DNA of 64,000 nt from Symbiodinium microadriaticum (GCA_001939145.1 LSRX01000284.1:336451-400450); one strand, 5' to 3'; counted from the stretch's first letter, positions 18,739-29,621 are shown. Numbers and translations are program-made. The notes: a model not told the origin generated them from the letters alone.

Positions 18739-19321
18739 GTGAGGTGGGCGTTTACTTGGGCAGTGCTATTGGCATGCAGACAGTGGAAGGGTTCCATGGT
18801 TGTTGGCAGTCGGTCATTGCGAAAAAAACCGCGCACGAACCCCTGCCAAATTCTGCGAGCAGTGGTTGCCGTACGTGGTGCCAGATTGCAGCACGCCCCC
18901 TTTTTTGTGGCCGCAGACTTCAGTCTGCAGCCCACAAAAGCATAAAGGAGCTTAACTTCAGGTCATCCGTTTCAGACGGTGCATTTATCCGTTTCACAGT
19001 GCATCTGGGGGGGCCCACCCAGGCCACCCACGTCCAAGCCCAAGCCCAACAGCCCAGCCCAGCCCAGCGCAGCCCAGCGCAGCCCCCAGCCGAGGTCAGT
19101 CCAGCCTGGTCGAAACAGGGACATCGCCCTTAACTGAGCCTCCAAAGCTTGACTTCTGGGGTTAACCCTACACCCCTACGTCCTGATTCCGTCTTAAACT
19201 GATTCCTTATGCCCTACACCCCAAGCCCCAAACGGCCTAAACGCTAAGCCTTCGCAACCCAAACCCCGAAAGGCTACATACATCCTAGACTCCGAGCTCC
19301 TGAGTTTCAACCGAGGCGAAG

Positions 19322-19375
19322 CAAGATCACAATGGGGCTGTCACGCTGATGCACCTCAGCAGACAAGGGTCGAGG
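19322..19375 (+). CDS. Exon candidate, model A
   Basis: gaggcgaag before, GTTTTGGGTTAAGGG after. 18 codons, phase 0 to 0: QDHNGAVTLMHLSRQGSR. Starts a six-exon chain with compatible phase. Confidence 0.5.
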
Positions 19376-19602
19376 GTTTTGGGTTAAGGGGAGACCTTAT
19401 AGGGTTCAAATCTTGAGAAAACATCGTCCGGGAAGTTCGGGTTCCCTTCTTTCCATCCCGATGATTTGGGGCTCCCCTGTATGTTGGAGCTCCCGAAAGC
19501 AGCAGGGCTCATTGTCGTAGCATCAAGGTTAGGTGGGTACAGGTGTTCATGGCCGAACTGGGGTTCAGTGCTTAGGGCTCATGGTCTGCACGCTTACGGC
19601 AG

Positions 19603-19659
19603 AGGTCTGTAGCAGCTTGTTCGATGTTTGAAGAGCAATCCGACACTAGCCGGAAGAAA
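19603..19659 (+). CDS. Exon candidate, model A
   Basis: cttacggcag before, GTGTCT after; 19 codons, phase 0 to 0: RSVAACSMFEEQSDTSRKK. Confidence 0.55.
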
Positions 19660-19833
19660 GTGTCTGCATCAGAGCTTCACAAGCTTTGGAGTTTCAGGCT
19701 TGAGGTTTGGATCCCTACTACTGCTTTAGGCCATGTTTGGAGTTGTCGTCGGGCCCTACGAGCAGTACATCCGGACAGGCGAAAGGAGATAAAACCCTGC
19801 AGTCTCCTAGAACCTGAAGACTAATCTCTTCAG

Positions 19834-19865
19834 CTGGAAGACAAGAGCTCGAGAACAAGCACCAG
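19834..19865 (+). CDS. Exon candidate, model A
   Basis: aatctcttcag before, GTTCCA after; phase 0 in, two out: LEDKSSRTST. Confidence 0.5.
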
Positions 19866-19892
19866 GTTCCATTTTGGGAACCGAACACACAG

Positions 19893-19965
19893 TACGCATG
19901 TGGTCGAGGAAGCTTTGCCAGCTTGGCTGCCCAACACTTACGCGCAAGGAGTGTGCGGAGGCACT
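19893..19965 (+). CDS. Exon candidate, model A
   Basis: aacacacag before, consensus GTAAGT after. One base in (fits 19865), phase 0 out: THVVEEALPAWLPNTYAQGV then CGGT. One of the best-supported exons. Confidence 0.65.
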
Positions 19966-20051
19966 GTAAGTACCCGGAGAGCCAAGTTACTCAAAGGAGG
20001 ACTTAGGATGCAGGGTCTGAGGAGAATTTGATACTGCACTGTAGTATGCAG

Positions 20052-20077
20052 CATGCTTTGGTTCCGTCTATCTTCAG
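20052..20077 (+). CDS. Small exon candidate, model A
   Basis: gtagtatgcag before, GTTTGG after; phase 0 in, two out: HALVPSIF. Confidence 0.5.
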
Positions 20078-20200
20078 GTTTGGACGAAGGCTGTTTTTCA
20101 GGGCCGGATCGGTTAGCCAGAACTTAAGAGCCTCCCTCGGGCTTAGGTCTACGAGTCCATGGGGGTGTAGATTCGAGACAGTTCGGGGTTCCCCTTCCAG

Positions 20201-20244
20201 GATCTTGCATGGTTTGCTTGAATCGGCTTTCATCAAATCTCTAC
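20201..20244 (+). CDS. Exon candidate, model A
   Basis: ccccttccag before, GTGCCT after; one base in (fits 20077), one out: ILHGLLESAFIKSL. The frame stays open to 20271. Confidence 0.5.
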
Positions 20245-20780
20245 GTGCCTCCGCGATCGAGTTGGCTCCCTAGGCTTGAGGTTTTGAGGCCTTGGATCTT
20301 GAAGGACGAGAGCGCGACAGAGAGAGCGAGGGAGAAGGCAAAGCCGTCTGGTGCTGCCCATTCATCTTTGATCTTGCCCTGCTTTCGAACCTATGCGCGG
20401 GAGCATCTGCAAATCGATATAGGAGTCTAGGCAGTCGTCTCCTTTACTTCTCTTTGCGTAGTGCGCAGAGCGATAGGCCGGCTCCAAACCGTTGATGTAG
20501 CAGTACCTACGATTGTGAAGTTGCTCTTCCCGTAAATCCCAAATAAGTCCAAAAGCCCTAGAGTCTAAACTCTCCCAGATCAATCCCAAAATGAATATGT
20601 TTGTGTTAGGTCTGGCCACTCACGATCAGCCGCTTTCTTCAGCCCCTTATCAGACCCAGCTGACTAGGTTAAGCGCGCTGACAGCGTGCTCTATAAGCCT
20701 AAACCCTGAACCTTAAGCCCTGTAACCCAAAGCCCAGAACCCCCGCAGGACCTTAACCCCAAACCCAGAACCCTCACCAG

Positions 20781-20822
20781 GCGGTCCGCGCTGACCTGCA
20801 GCAGCAGTTGAAGCTGGCCCTG
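20781..20822 (+). CDS. Exon candidate, model A
   Basis: C-rich tract then accctcaccag before; GTGTCC after. 14 codons, phase 0 to 0: AVRADLQQQLKLAL. Confidence 0.5.
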
Positions 20823-21170
20823 GTGTCCCAGTCGCTTGGACGAACTCTAGACAGCTGGGCACTATTTCAGTTTGCTGTTGGTTGGGGGATTGGCGCTGTC
20901 TTTTCTCTGTTGCGGATTCGGAAACCCCAAGCCTGTTGGATTCCATCGACATGCATCCTGACTGTCAACCCTGAAGATTCTGAATCTGTATGTATGATGC
21001 CGGGACCAAGCACCCCTCCATCCCCCCCCACTCCATGATATCCCCCCCAGCGCACCCCTGTGGCATGGTACTTGTGGTCTTGCTTGGGTTCCTGGTCTCT
21101 CGGCTTCTTTGTCTCCCCCTCGCCCCTGTGGGGTGGTGCCTGTGCTGTTCGCGGTTGGTTCCGGCAACAG

Positions 21171-21220
21171 GAATACCGGCCCTCTTTCCAAGCTTTAGTG
21201 GAGAGCAGTCCAGCGCCATG
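21171..21220 (+). CDS. Exon candidate, model A
   Basis: tccggcaacag before, GTCCGG after; phase 0 in, two out: EYRPSFQALVESSPAP. Confidence 0.45.
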
Positions 21221-21352
21221 GTCCGGTGCCTCTTGCTGGCTCCGATGTTCTGTTCCTTATTGTATGGCATTTTTGCCAGTTGGGGTGCAGATGAATGGTC
21301 AGGCGATGGCCCTCGAAAGGCAAAGGCTATGTGATTGTGGAAACGGTCGCAG

Positions 21353-21510
21353 CTCCTCTTATTCGGGAGGAAAAGGATAGAGCAAAGACAAGTCTGGAGA
21401 AGGCGCAGGACGAAGAAGAACGCACCAGCCAGCTCAAAGCGATGGAAGCGGTCCTTATGGAGGCAATCGCTCAGCTCAGACATTTAGTCGCGCACGGGAC
21501 AAAATCCTAG
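21353..21510 (+). CDS. Exon candidate or terminal exon, charged coiled-coil segment
   Basis: After aacggtcgcag; two bases in. Reads PLIREEKDRAKTSLEKAQDE, then EEERTSQLKAMEAVLMEAIA, ending HGTKS and TAG at 21508-21510. The Glu/Lys/Ala-rich heptad-like sequence suggests a coiled coil. It could be the last exon of one gene within the model A span; internal GT sites are also possible. Confidence 0.4.
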
Positions 21511-22409
21511 TACTCACCACAGTCCAGCGGAAGCTTGCCATTCCTGTGTTCCAGGAGTGCGAGGCAGATAAATGTGAGAGCATGTTTTAGAGTTCGTTGA
21601 GAGCATGTCTGGCAAATCGCAGAGCAGTAATCTTCAAGCGCATGCACTGCAGAGCTGGATATTCACCCTTCCAAACCATGAAGCACAACCGTTGCTGCTA
21701 TTGTCCCGAAGCTTTCTCGTGACTTGCACATGAGATGAGACCTCTTCCACCCCTTGCTGACTCCTGGCTGCTTTTGGCAGCCTTTGGGGCGGGCTTTTTC
21801 ATTTGCAGCATGTGGGCTGCGGCACACATTTCAACATTCCCATGGCCTTTCATTGGGTATGTTGAGTACACCGCTTTGCATCGGCATGTGGCTTGAGAGG
21901 GCCGGACTACAGTCAAATTGCAGGACTCTGTTTAAACTCAGCTTGGGAGGGCCTCTCTCAGATTCGCCCCAGCAGAGAAACGTTTGCAGCAGGACTCGCT
22001 TGAGCGACGTCTGCATGAAGCACCGAATGTGAAGCGTTGTGCTCGACCTGAGGTTGCGCACGGCTGATTGTGATTTGCTGGTAGGTTCAAGTCGTCAGAT
22101 TGATAGTAAAGCTATCACGGGAGTGTGGACAGCAGGCGGGGCTAACCATGTGTTCTCCTGCCCGCATCTGGCATCTGGCCTTGAACAGTTCGTCCCCAAA
22201 GCATCTCTGGGCTGACGTTGAATTCTGATGGTGAGTTCTGTTCCGGTGCGAACCGTGTCTGCAACCTGCCCCTGCAAAAAGGCAAACAATCAAGCATATC
22301 ACGACCACGTGCCAGCAACTGTCGCCGTAATTGAGACGCGAAATTGCCATGCACGGCGAAAACTTGCGAGAGTCAGGGAAGATGCGACATTAAAAGGTCC
22401 AGTTGGCAG

Positions 22410-22496
22410 ACTTACGTCGCGGTGACGATCCCATCCTCCGAGAACGAGGGAACGAGGACGGCCACGAGGATCGTGGCCCCAACGCGCTCTATCCCT
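22410..22496 (+). CDS. Exon candidate, model A
   Basis: tccagttggcag before, consensus GTGAGT after. 29 codons, phase 0 to 0: TYVAVTIPSSENEGTRTATR then IVAPTRSIP. Strong splice sites. Confidence 0.65.
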
Positions 22497-22973
22497 GTGA
22501 GTGTTGTCGCAAACAGCCCGGTGAGGATGGCTACCATTTAAAGGGGGGGTGANNGGGGGGTGTAATAGCTGTCATGCATGGCCCTCGAGGGACCCAGCAT
22601 CATATATCTTTCAAGCCGGATCTGAAAATGAACAGCCACGTTTATAAGCAGCAATGGTTAACCCGATACACTTGACCCGAAACCCCAAACCCTCCACCCT
22701 TGCTTCCCAACTGCACGAACTCGCTTCTGAAACGTGTCATTGAAGAGTCCCTGGTAATGTTTATGAAGTAGAGACACTTCCCCGATGAGACAATAGGGAT
22801 GTGCCATCTGCTATACTATAGCTGCTATGCATCTGTGTGCTAGTCAGGAAGACCTTACTCCCAAACCCAAACTGCTGAGCCCTAAAGATGTATTTGGCCT
22901 CACAAAACAATTGTGCGCTTGTAATATCTCCCTTTCAGAAAAGGGTTCTGCCAAGGCCAAACCTCTCTCCCAG

Positions 22974-23034
22974 CTCTACGTTGGTGCTGGCCCAGGCATT
23001 CAAAACTCTCTGGGCGGGCTAGGGAGGCTACATG
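22974..23034 (+). CDS. Exon candidate, model A
   Basis: cctctctcccag before, GTCAGC after; phase 0 in, one out: LYVGAGPGIQNSLGGLGRLH. Confidence 0.6.
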
Positions 23035-23225
23035 GTCAGCGTGTGGATATCTTTTATTTGTAGAAACTTAGTGTCTGAGATTTGGGTTCGCCTTGGGTTT
23101 GGAGCGACAGGATGCTTGACGGCACAGTTTTCAGTATGTGGCATGAATTGCAGGAACGGTCCCTCAGTAAACTAAACCCTTCCCATGCTCATGTACCAAG
23201 CCCCAAAGTTTATCAAAAGCTGCAG

Positions 23226-23296
23226 AGGCCGGTGCTGCGGCCACAAAGACTTTCCCGGACGTGGCGAGCTGCTGCATCCGAGCGTCTCGACGCAAG
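23226..23296 (+). CDS. Exon candidate, model A
   Basis: aaagctgcag before, GTCTCA after; two bases in (G+AG), phase 0 out: AGAAATKTFPDVASCCIRAS then RRK. Confidence 0.6.
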
Positions 23297-24118
23297 GTCT
23301 CAGGTTGATCACGGTTACGCGCTTGCGCTTTAGATGACTTTGGGGTTTGAGGAATTGCTTTGGGGTTCTGCGTTACGATGCTTAGGGGCTCGGATGTTTT
23401 TGTATTGACTCAGCATTACTGAGTAACAGTTACTGACTATCTGCAGACGAGCATCGCTGTAGTGGTTTGTAGATTCCGGCTTAGGCGTATAGGTTGTTCA
23501 AGGGATCCGTGGATCCTGGAAGCTCTAAGCTAAGTATCTAAGCAGTCCCTTGGTTGCTTGAGGAGGCTTCAGCCCTGAGACATAAGTTTCATCCAGCCCT
23601 AGCAGAGTAATTAAGTCTTAAACACCGCACCGCATGCCCTGAATCTTAAGATCTTTCATGTCGCAGCTCCTCAGAATTCAGGGCTCCGCCCCACTGCGAA
23701 ACTTTCACCTATCTTACACGACATTTTTAAGACTAATTTTGCTGGTAGTATATTGAACCTTGAATCTTTAGGCAATGTTCAAGGTTTCTGGGTTCTTCTG
23801 GTGTGCGTGATGCCGGGGCTTCGGAATCACGGATTCTGGGTTTACCTTGTGCCCTAACAATGTGAGTCATTTTAATCTGGGGTGAAAGGGCTCTGTATGG
23901 CACCTAGACGACTCATCGTAGATCTTGATATTTAGACTCGCTTGTCATGCCTCCGGTTGCTGTCACCCGGATTCTTTAATACCGGGTGTGCAACAAACAG
24001 ACACTGCCCAGGATTGCCTCGACACAGCACTCGGTGCCTAAGCTGATTTAGGGCATAAGGGGTTCGATTTCTGTCCGTGACGGGTATACGTTTACACATA
24101 ACATTTATATGTATATAA

Positions 24119-24153
<35 letters not shown>

Positions 24154-24485
24154 TGTATGTATGTATGTGTGTATGTATGTATGTATGTATGTATGTATGT
24201 ATGTATGTATGTATATATATATATATATATTTATACTTACATACCTACAGACAGGTACATACATACATCCATACATACATACATACATACATACCGACCG
24301 ACCGACCGACTGACCGACCGACCGACCGACCGACAGACAGGCACATTGACATGCGTGTGTTTGTGTGTGTGCGCTGAGATATATATATATATATATAGAA
24401 ATATATTATAGATATAGTTATATGATATACACCATCATATACACGCACATATAGATTTAAACTTAATTAGACACCTTTGCCACAG
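23297..24485. other. Intronic stretch, no confident exon
   Basis: Contains the ATGT microsatellite at 24116-24421. A possible small exon DCLDTAL at 24012-24033 is out of phase with the next and is not claimed. Confidence 0.35.
24116..24421. repeat. Compound microsatellite: ATGT, AT, CATA, CCGA, GT
   Basis: ATGT units to about 24210, then (AT)n, CATA to about 24291, CCGA/CTGA units 24292-24340, GT and (AT)n to 24398. Confidence 0.95.
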
Positions 24486-24531
24486 GGCTATAGCAAGTCT
24501 CAAGGCAGGCGCCTTAAGTTGAAGATCCTGG
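24486..24531 (+). CDS. Exon candidate, model A
   Basis: cctttgccacag before, consensus-like GTAAAG after; phase 0 in, one out: GYSKSQGRRLKLKIL. Confidence 0.5.
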
Positions 24532-25192
24532 GTAAAGATCGGCAGGCTCTGTTAATTCCGGGTCCGTTTCGTGTCTTGAGTCCTTGTTTAAGGATCTGAT
24601 TATTTGAGGTTTGTACAAGGTTACCAGGACCTCCTATTTTCTGAAACCCTCATGTCTTGAGATCGTGAACTGATCGGGCGTAGGGTTGAAAGCCTGTGTC
24701 TCAGCTTGGCTTGTGGGCGGCAGCTTCAGACCCTTCGGTAATTGATTAGTGAGGGCATCGTGAGTCGTGAGCTGAACTTTCTGAAGCTCTCGTAAGTCGG
24801 CGCGACACCCCGAAGAATCAACTCCCTAAGCTGGGAGCACTGCACTCGTGGATCTAGAGAGGTCACAGGTACATCAGTGCTTCTGTCTAGATAGGGGTCT
24901 CGAGGAGGTCTTTGTTGTTCCATTGGGCAGTGCCTATTTCTCCACTAGGGGGTGGCTGGGGTGGAGCAAAACGGAGGGAGATGGGAGGCGGGGTCGGGGT
25001 GCCGGAGGTCTACACATATAGATCACAGGCATGGGATGTCTTCGTGTTACTTGCTGAGTGTGATCTGAGTTTCTTCCCGACCTCTTGTTTCTTCTTCTAT
25101 TGGTCTTAGCCATAAACTCTGAAGCTTAAGCCCGAAAAACCAGGAACAAGTCCCAAGTCCTTGACCCTAAACGCTACAACCTGTAATAGTGT

Positions 25193-25477
25193 GTATAGAT
25201 ACATACATACACATATCCACAAAGCTCTATCTATATCTGCGTATGTGTTTACATATAGTGTGTGTGTGTACGTGTATGTCTATGTATATATATATATATA
25301 TGTACACACACATAGGAGAGAGGTAGAAAGTGGATGTGTAGATATATACACATGTATGCAGACATGGAGTCTTTCGGTTCGTGTATCTATATATGTGTGT
25401 GCATATGTGTGTATATATACATACATACATACATACATACAAACATATGTATCTATATATATATATATACATGTATG
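25193..25477. repeat. Compound TATA/CATA/GTGT microsatellite
   Basis: Interrupted dinucleotide and tetranucleotide runs ending about 17 bases before the exon at 25495. Confidence 0.9.
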
Positions 25478-25494
25478 GCATCCCGAGCCTGCAG

Positions 25495-25548
25495 GGGACC
25501 CCTTGCGAAGCTCCCTCGCGCTGCGCGCGGCCGCGGAGCTGGCAGCAG
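25495..25548 (+). CDS. Exon candidate, model A
   Basis: cccgagcctgcag before, GTTGCG after. Two bases in: DPLRSSLALRAAAELA then A. The same frame stays open to 25569, so the end may be later. The acceptor lies just after a microsatellite. Confidence 0.5.
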
Positions 25549-25610
25549 TTGCGGAGGCGGGACCTTACTAAAGATCTTGATTCCGTGGCGTTGTATGTGT
25601 CTGCTGTGTT

Positions 25611-25645
25611 ATATATATATCTCTCTCTCTCTCTCTCTCTCTCTG
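25611..25645. repeat. TA and CT dinucleotide tract
   Basis: (TA)5 followed by (CT)12. Confidence 0.9.
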
Positions 25646-25732
25646 AATACACATAATTGCATAGTATAGAGTATAGGGGTTTATGTGCGGTTTTGTAGAG
25701 GGTGGACTTGCTTTGGGCTTGGTTTCATTTAG

Positions 25733-25792
25733 TCCCTGGGGTGTTGCAAAAGATTGCAAAGGTCTTAGAAGGGTTCGGGTCCAGGCGTACAT
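25733..25792 (+). CDS. Exon candidate, model A
   Basis: cttggtttcatttag before, consensus-like GTAAGA after. Two bases in, one out: PGVLQKIAKVLEGFGSRRT. Confidence 0.6.
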
Positions 25793-25822
25793 GTAAGATC
25801 TTGGCCGTGAGTCGCATTGCAG

Positions 25823-25850
25823 CAGGACCGGTTCCGAATTTGGGCATGAG
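25823..25850 (+). CDS. Small exon candidate, model A
   Basis: gtcgcattgcag before, GTCCAG after; two bases in (fits 25792), two out: GPVPNLGM. Confidence 0.4.
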
Positions 25851-25956
25851 GTCCAGGGATAGGACGCGAGCTTTAAGGACCTGTGAATAGATAGCTGATC
25901 AAAGGAATGAGCGGCCTGCTTTCCTGGCAGAGTTTCGGGTCCTGCAAAAGTGATAG

Positions 25957-26025
25957 CCTGCGATCCACCGGAAGATCTTCCTGACCTCCTGGAATGACCT
26001 CTTCCTGCACTTCCACTGCCCTCTG
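25957..26025 (+). CDS. Exon candidate, model A
   Basis: gcaaaagtgatag before, consensus-like GTAATA after; 23 codons, phase 0 to 0: PAIHRKIFLTSWNDLFLHFH then CPL. Out of phase with 25850. Confidence 0.55.
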
Positions 26026-26186
26026 GTAATAAGGATGAAAACCTAAACAAGAACGGAAGCGAGCATGCGGCGAACTTAGATAGCTGGTACTTCGAGCCTA
26101 GTACAGTGATTTCTAGCTTCTTGTTGCACCGGATTGCTCCTTAACCTCTTGATGTCATTACTGTCACTGCTATGTTCAAGCTTCAG

Positions 26187-26228
26187 GCATCCGCCATAGC
26201 TTCTGCGCTGGAAGGCCCGGAAGGAACG
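26187..26228 (+). CDS. Exon candidate, model A (possible GC donor)
   Basis: ttcaagcttcag before; phase 0 in: ASAIASALEGPEGT, ending before GCATGA. GC donors are common in dinoflagellates. Confidence 0.45.
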
Positions 26229-26657
26229 GCATGAAAAATGTCTCTCAATCTCGGTGTGTTAAGTTTATGTTTGGGCTTCAGGAAGTGCCATATGTCATAT
26301 TTTCTTCGTAGACAACCATTGTTGGATAGATGCTGTTGAATGGGAATGCTACTCCAGAACAAGCAGCTTCATCCGCCGGTCCGGTTTCTCAGCTCTGTTC
26401 CCTATAACTCTAAAAACGCCAGAAACTCGACTGGGCCCCACTTCTCATATCTCCTGACTTGGTGCAGATTCCCAAATCATTGCAGCCAAAAAACAAACAA
26501 TTCTCGAGCAGATTACAAACTAGGTGACAGCCTAAACTCCGCAGCGGGAAAGCCTATACATTCAGCGTGCACTACCCAATCTCAACAACCAGCCCTGAAA
26601 AACTTGGAACTCAAACCCCCAACCCGGAGGTCTGATCCCAATGCTTTCTTGTCACAG

Positions 26658-26733
26658 GTGCCTGGCATCTCTTGGCGCAGGCTGCTTTTGTACCTCGTCG
26701 GAATGAATTTTGGAGAGGATTGTCAGCTCAAGG
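26658..26733 (+). CDS. Exon candidate, model A
   Basis: tttcttgtcacag before, GTAGGA after; phase 0 in, one out: VPGISWRRLLLYLVGMNFGE then DCQLK. Confidence 0.6.
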
Positions 26734-27134
26734 GTAGGATTGCGATTTTTGGCTTTAGGGTTTAATTTAACTAAGGATTTGGGGGCAGCAGTGCTAGGTT
26801 TCGATGCACCAAATCCTAAACCGTAGGGCATATGCTGTGTGTAAGTAGGTGGGTCTTTTTCAACTGGCTGCACTCACAAAGCATGAACCTGAATAACTAC
26901 AGGACCCTTGGAACGTGCGGTGCCGTCTAAGCCACACCGTAATCTGTAGACTGGAGTTGAATCGTAAACCCTGAAACTTACATCAGAATCGTTAAACCTT
27001 CATGTACACCTGAATCCTGAATTTGTAAGCCTTAAACCCTAAAGTCTAAGCATACCCCGAAGTACATGGCGTTTCTGTTTTTTCTTTAATGTTTCGCTTA
27101 GCTTCTTATGGAAGTAGACTTCTGCAATTGACAG

Positions 27135-27209
27135 CAGAGGACCCATCGGCTCTTGCGCTGTTCCTGGCCAAAGCGGCCCGGTCCCTCCCTGGCCAGGCGC
27201 CCTCTGAAA
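27135..27209 (+). CDS. Exon candidate, model A
   Basis: tgcaattgacag before; GTTTTGGGTTTAGGGTTTAGGG after, a telomere-like intron start. Two bases in, one out: EDPSALALFLAKAARSLPGQ then APSE. A 13-nt exon at 26903-26915 (PLE) would link it in phase to 26733. Confidence 0.55.
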
Positions 27210-27214
27210 GTTTT

Positions 27215-27272
27215 GGGTTTAGGGTTTAGGGTTTTCCGTTTCAGGGTTTAGGGTTTAGGATTTTCCGTTTTA
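27215..27272. repeat. 29-bp tandem duplication built from telomere-like motif
   Basis: Two head-to-tail units, each GGGTTTAGGGTTTAGG plus a TTTTCCGTTT block, differing at two positions. It begins five bases after the exon end. Confidence 0.8.
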
Positions 27273-27962
27273 GGGTGATTCTTTTGTATGTAACATAGGT
27301 TTGTCTATAGTATTGTTCATAAGGACGTTTAAGCTCAAAGGTATTTTGTTTCTATAGAGACAAGATGTGGAGATGTATTTAGGTTCTTTTTGGAGGCCTG
27401 GAGCTGGAGCTGTTCCTTGCACCGAAGTTGAGCCTCTTTAAGTATTGTCGGATCGCAATCGCAGGTTCGGGCTCAATTGCAGCACTTTAAAGCTTTGGCA
27501 CGCAAGACCCAAGAACCTAGACGGCGTCCAGTGGCAAGTATTCTTACTCCGTACATCTGCTTCACATCTCTCCAAACATGATGCTGTTCAACCACAAGAC
27601 GTTTTCGTCAGGTGCTTTGCATTCCGAGGGCCGTTTCTACAGTTTCCTCCCTGGTTGATACCCTTGGAGTCTGCACGAGCGGCACAGGTGCGACGAGGTA
27701 ATGCCCTGTGCAAAGTGCGGCTTGTGTGCACGACATGCAGTATTGTAGGAGCCTAAGACGAGATGAGCCTCTGTATACACTAGGCCATGCTGCCTTCTTT
27801 CATAATCGTCGGTGACACGCAGACCGACCACCAAAACAAATAGCACCAGTATCAGCGTGCGTTGCTTCTGTGGCTCAGCTTGGCCCTATTGGCCCGAAAG
27901 GCTACATCCTAAACCGAACAAATTGGCAGAACAATTGACCTGAGCCGCCTGTTTTGTTGAAG

Positions 27963-28006
27963 CTGGAGGCCGTTGGCCAACTTGCCCGGGTTGTCGCGCA
28001 GGCCCT
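27963..28006 (+). CDS. Exon candidate, model A
   Basis: cctgttttgttgaag before, GTGATC after; phase 0 in, two out: LEAVGQLARVVAQA. First of ten exons in continuous compatible phase to 31861. Confidence 0.55.
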
Positions 28007-28212
28007 GTGATCAAAGAGGGTTAAAGTTTTGAAGGCTACAGGCTTCGAGTACGAATTTAGGTTCGAGTATGTTTCCACGGCTTTGGGTTTTTCAGTTTCC
28101 TTAATTAGGGTTCGAGGTGTGAGAGCTTAGAAACGTCCTGCAGGCTGTGATTTGTGGATGAGGCTAGTTTCGGGTCGGGCTGCCAGGTTCAGGGCGCAGA
28201 GATTTGCTTCAG

Positions 28213-28394
28213 GCTCCTCGTATCTGACGAGGAGAAGTGGCATAGCATCAAAGCGCCGAAGCGTTTGCCCTGTCACAGGCTGCACCCAGGAAGCGAGCGT
28301 CGGTCCATGGGTCATGTGAACCCTGTAACTAAGATTGTCTTAAAGCGCCCACAACGAGATTCGGACGCATTCCCCTCACCCAAGAGTCCTCAAT
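28213..28394 (+). CDS. Exon candidate, model A (long exon)
   Basis: agatttgcttcag before, consensus-like GTAAGC after. One base in, 60 codons, one out: LLVSDEEKWHSIKAPKRLPC ... RPQRDSDAFPSPKSPQ. The length and both splice sites make this one of the strongest. Confidence 0.65.
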
Positions 28395-28705
28395 GTAAGC
28401 AGGTGAAAGCCTTGAAGCAAGTAGTCAGTCCTAGTCGCACACTTGCCAGCCAGAACTCAGAAGCAACACGACTGAGGCTTTCATGCAACTCAATGTACCA
28501 GTGCCCAACACCCGATCAACAATTGCGCATGTCATCGTGCCAAACCCTCGACACCCAACTCCAAAAAGCAAACACCCCAGAGCAAAAAGGGCATCAAATC
28601 TGATCTATACAAGCTTATATTGCTACACTTAAGCCTTACAAGCCTTGGACCCGAAGTCCTAGCCTTCTAAACCCTGAATCTCCTATCCTTTCACCAAAGA
28701 AAAAG

Positions 28706-28806
28706 CCATGCGCTTTGCCTGGCCGCCGGAGCTGCCAACGCGCCCGGCGGCGCCCCGCGCACCGAGGGCGCAGGGCAGCGAGTGGACGGCACGCGTGGTG
28801 CTGAAC
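28706..28806 (+). CDS. Exon candidate, model A
   Basis: ccaaagaaaaag before, GTGCCT after, with C-rich DNA upstream and GGGTTTAGGG downstream. Two bases in, phase 0 out: MRFAWPPELPTRPAAPRAPR then AQGSEWTARVVLN. GC-rich relative to its flanks. Confidence 0.6.
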
Positions 28807-28822
28807 GTGCCTTGAAGGGTCT

Positions 28823-28898
28823 TGAGGTTTAGGGGTTAATGTGTTTAGGGTTTAGGGTTGAGGGTTTGGGTTGAGGTTTAGGGTTCAGGGTTTAATTA
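28823..28898. repeat. Telomere-like cluster, G-rich orientation
   Basis: Several GTTTAGGG/GGGTTGAGG units directly following the exon at 28706-28806. Confidence 0.75.
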
Positions 28899-28970
28899 GG
28901 GGAGACGGCTCCGGGAGGGGTGTGCAGCATGCTCACCACAGCCGTGGCCCCTGATGGTTGGTTGCCACAG

Positions 28971-29003
28971 ATGAACTCAACTCTCCATGTCACAAACACA
29001 CAG
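28971..29003 (+). CDS. Exon candidate, model A
   Basis: gttggttgccacag before, GTCCTC after; 11 codons, phase 0 to 0: MNSTLHVTNTQ. Confidence 0.5.
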
Positions 29004-29188
29004 GTCCTCAAATGACGCGCAATCCAAGCTTTGACAGCTATCCGCATCAAGTACGTGTCCATGTCATAATCCATAGCGAGTTGCTTTCCTCCATGTGCGT
29101 TACGTTCGTGAACATCCGATTTCCCCAGCCCCAATCCCGAGACGCTCGGAGCTTAACTCTGAAACAAACCCGGGGCGATCGTCTTCAG

Positions 29189-29257
29189 GTGCATGCGGCC
29201 GGGCTGTTGATCGGTCGGGGCGGCAAGCGGATCAAGATGCTTCAGGAGACCTGGAAG
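29189..29257 (+). CDS. Exon candidate with KH-domain GxxG core
   Basis: gatcgtcttcag before, GTTTTT after; 23 codons, phase 0 to 0. Reads HAAGLLIGRGGKRIKMLQET: the helix, G-R-G-G loop and second helix of a type I KH RNA-binding fold (family pattern LIGxxGxxIxxLQ). The following exon supplies the next strand. Confidence 0.65.
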
Positions 29258-29555
29258 GTTTTTCGCAGTGGGAATCGACGAGAAGTTTGGGGGCAGCCGG
29301 GGGGAGACAGGGCGCAGGGTACAGTGGCATTGTTGCTTTGGTGGTCTGTAAAGACATCAGGAGACAGCGGCTTTGAGCCTAGATTGCGATACTAACAAGG
29401 CTTCGAGGACTTGGTTTGTGTGCGGGGTGCAAGAGTCGGATTCTGGCATGCTACTGGTACACAGTATTGTAAATGGCCAGTAGTGTGGATACTTCAGAGA
29501 AAGAGACCGGCATCCCTGGAACCTCAACCCCTCCACAGCCTGCCTCCCTTTCCAG

Positions 29556-29621
29556 GAGGACTCAGGGGCCCAGATGCAGTTCTTCCAGGGCACAGATGCC
29601 CCAAAAGGCTTCGGCGAGGAG
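29556..29621 (+). CDS. Exon candidate, second part of KH motif
   Basis: ctgcctccctttccag before, GTGAGA after; 22 codons, phase 0 to 0: EDSGAQMQFFQGTDAPKGFG then EE. SGAQMQFF fits the KH strand after the GxxG helix pair. Confidence 0.65.

Noticed and set aside
24050..24090. GGTTCGATTTC, resembling a tRNA box B
   Set aside because: No matching T-arm stem, anticodon arm or acceptor stem could be drawn around it.
24109..24411. Open frames of repeated MYVC/IHTY/YIYI residues in microsatellites (also 30.1, 32.1-32.7, 50.4, 52.7 kb)
   Set aside because: Tetramer repeats without stops give long artificial frames in several phases and both strands; no protein-like sequence remains outside the repeat.
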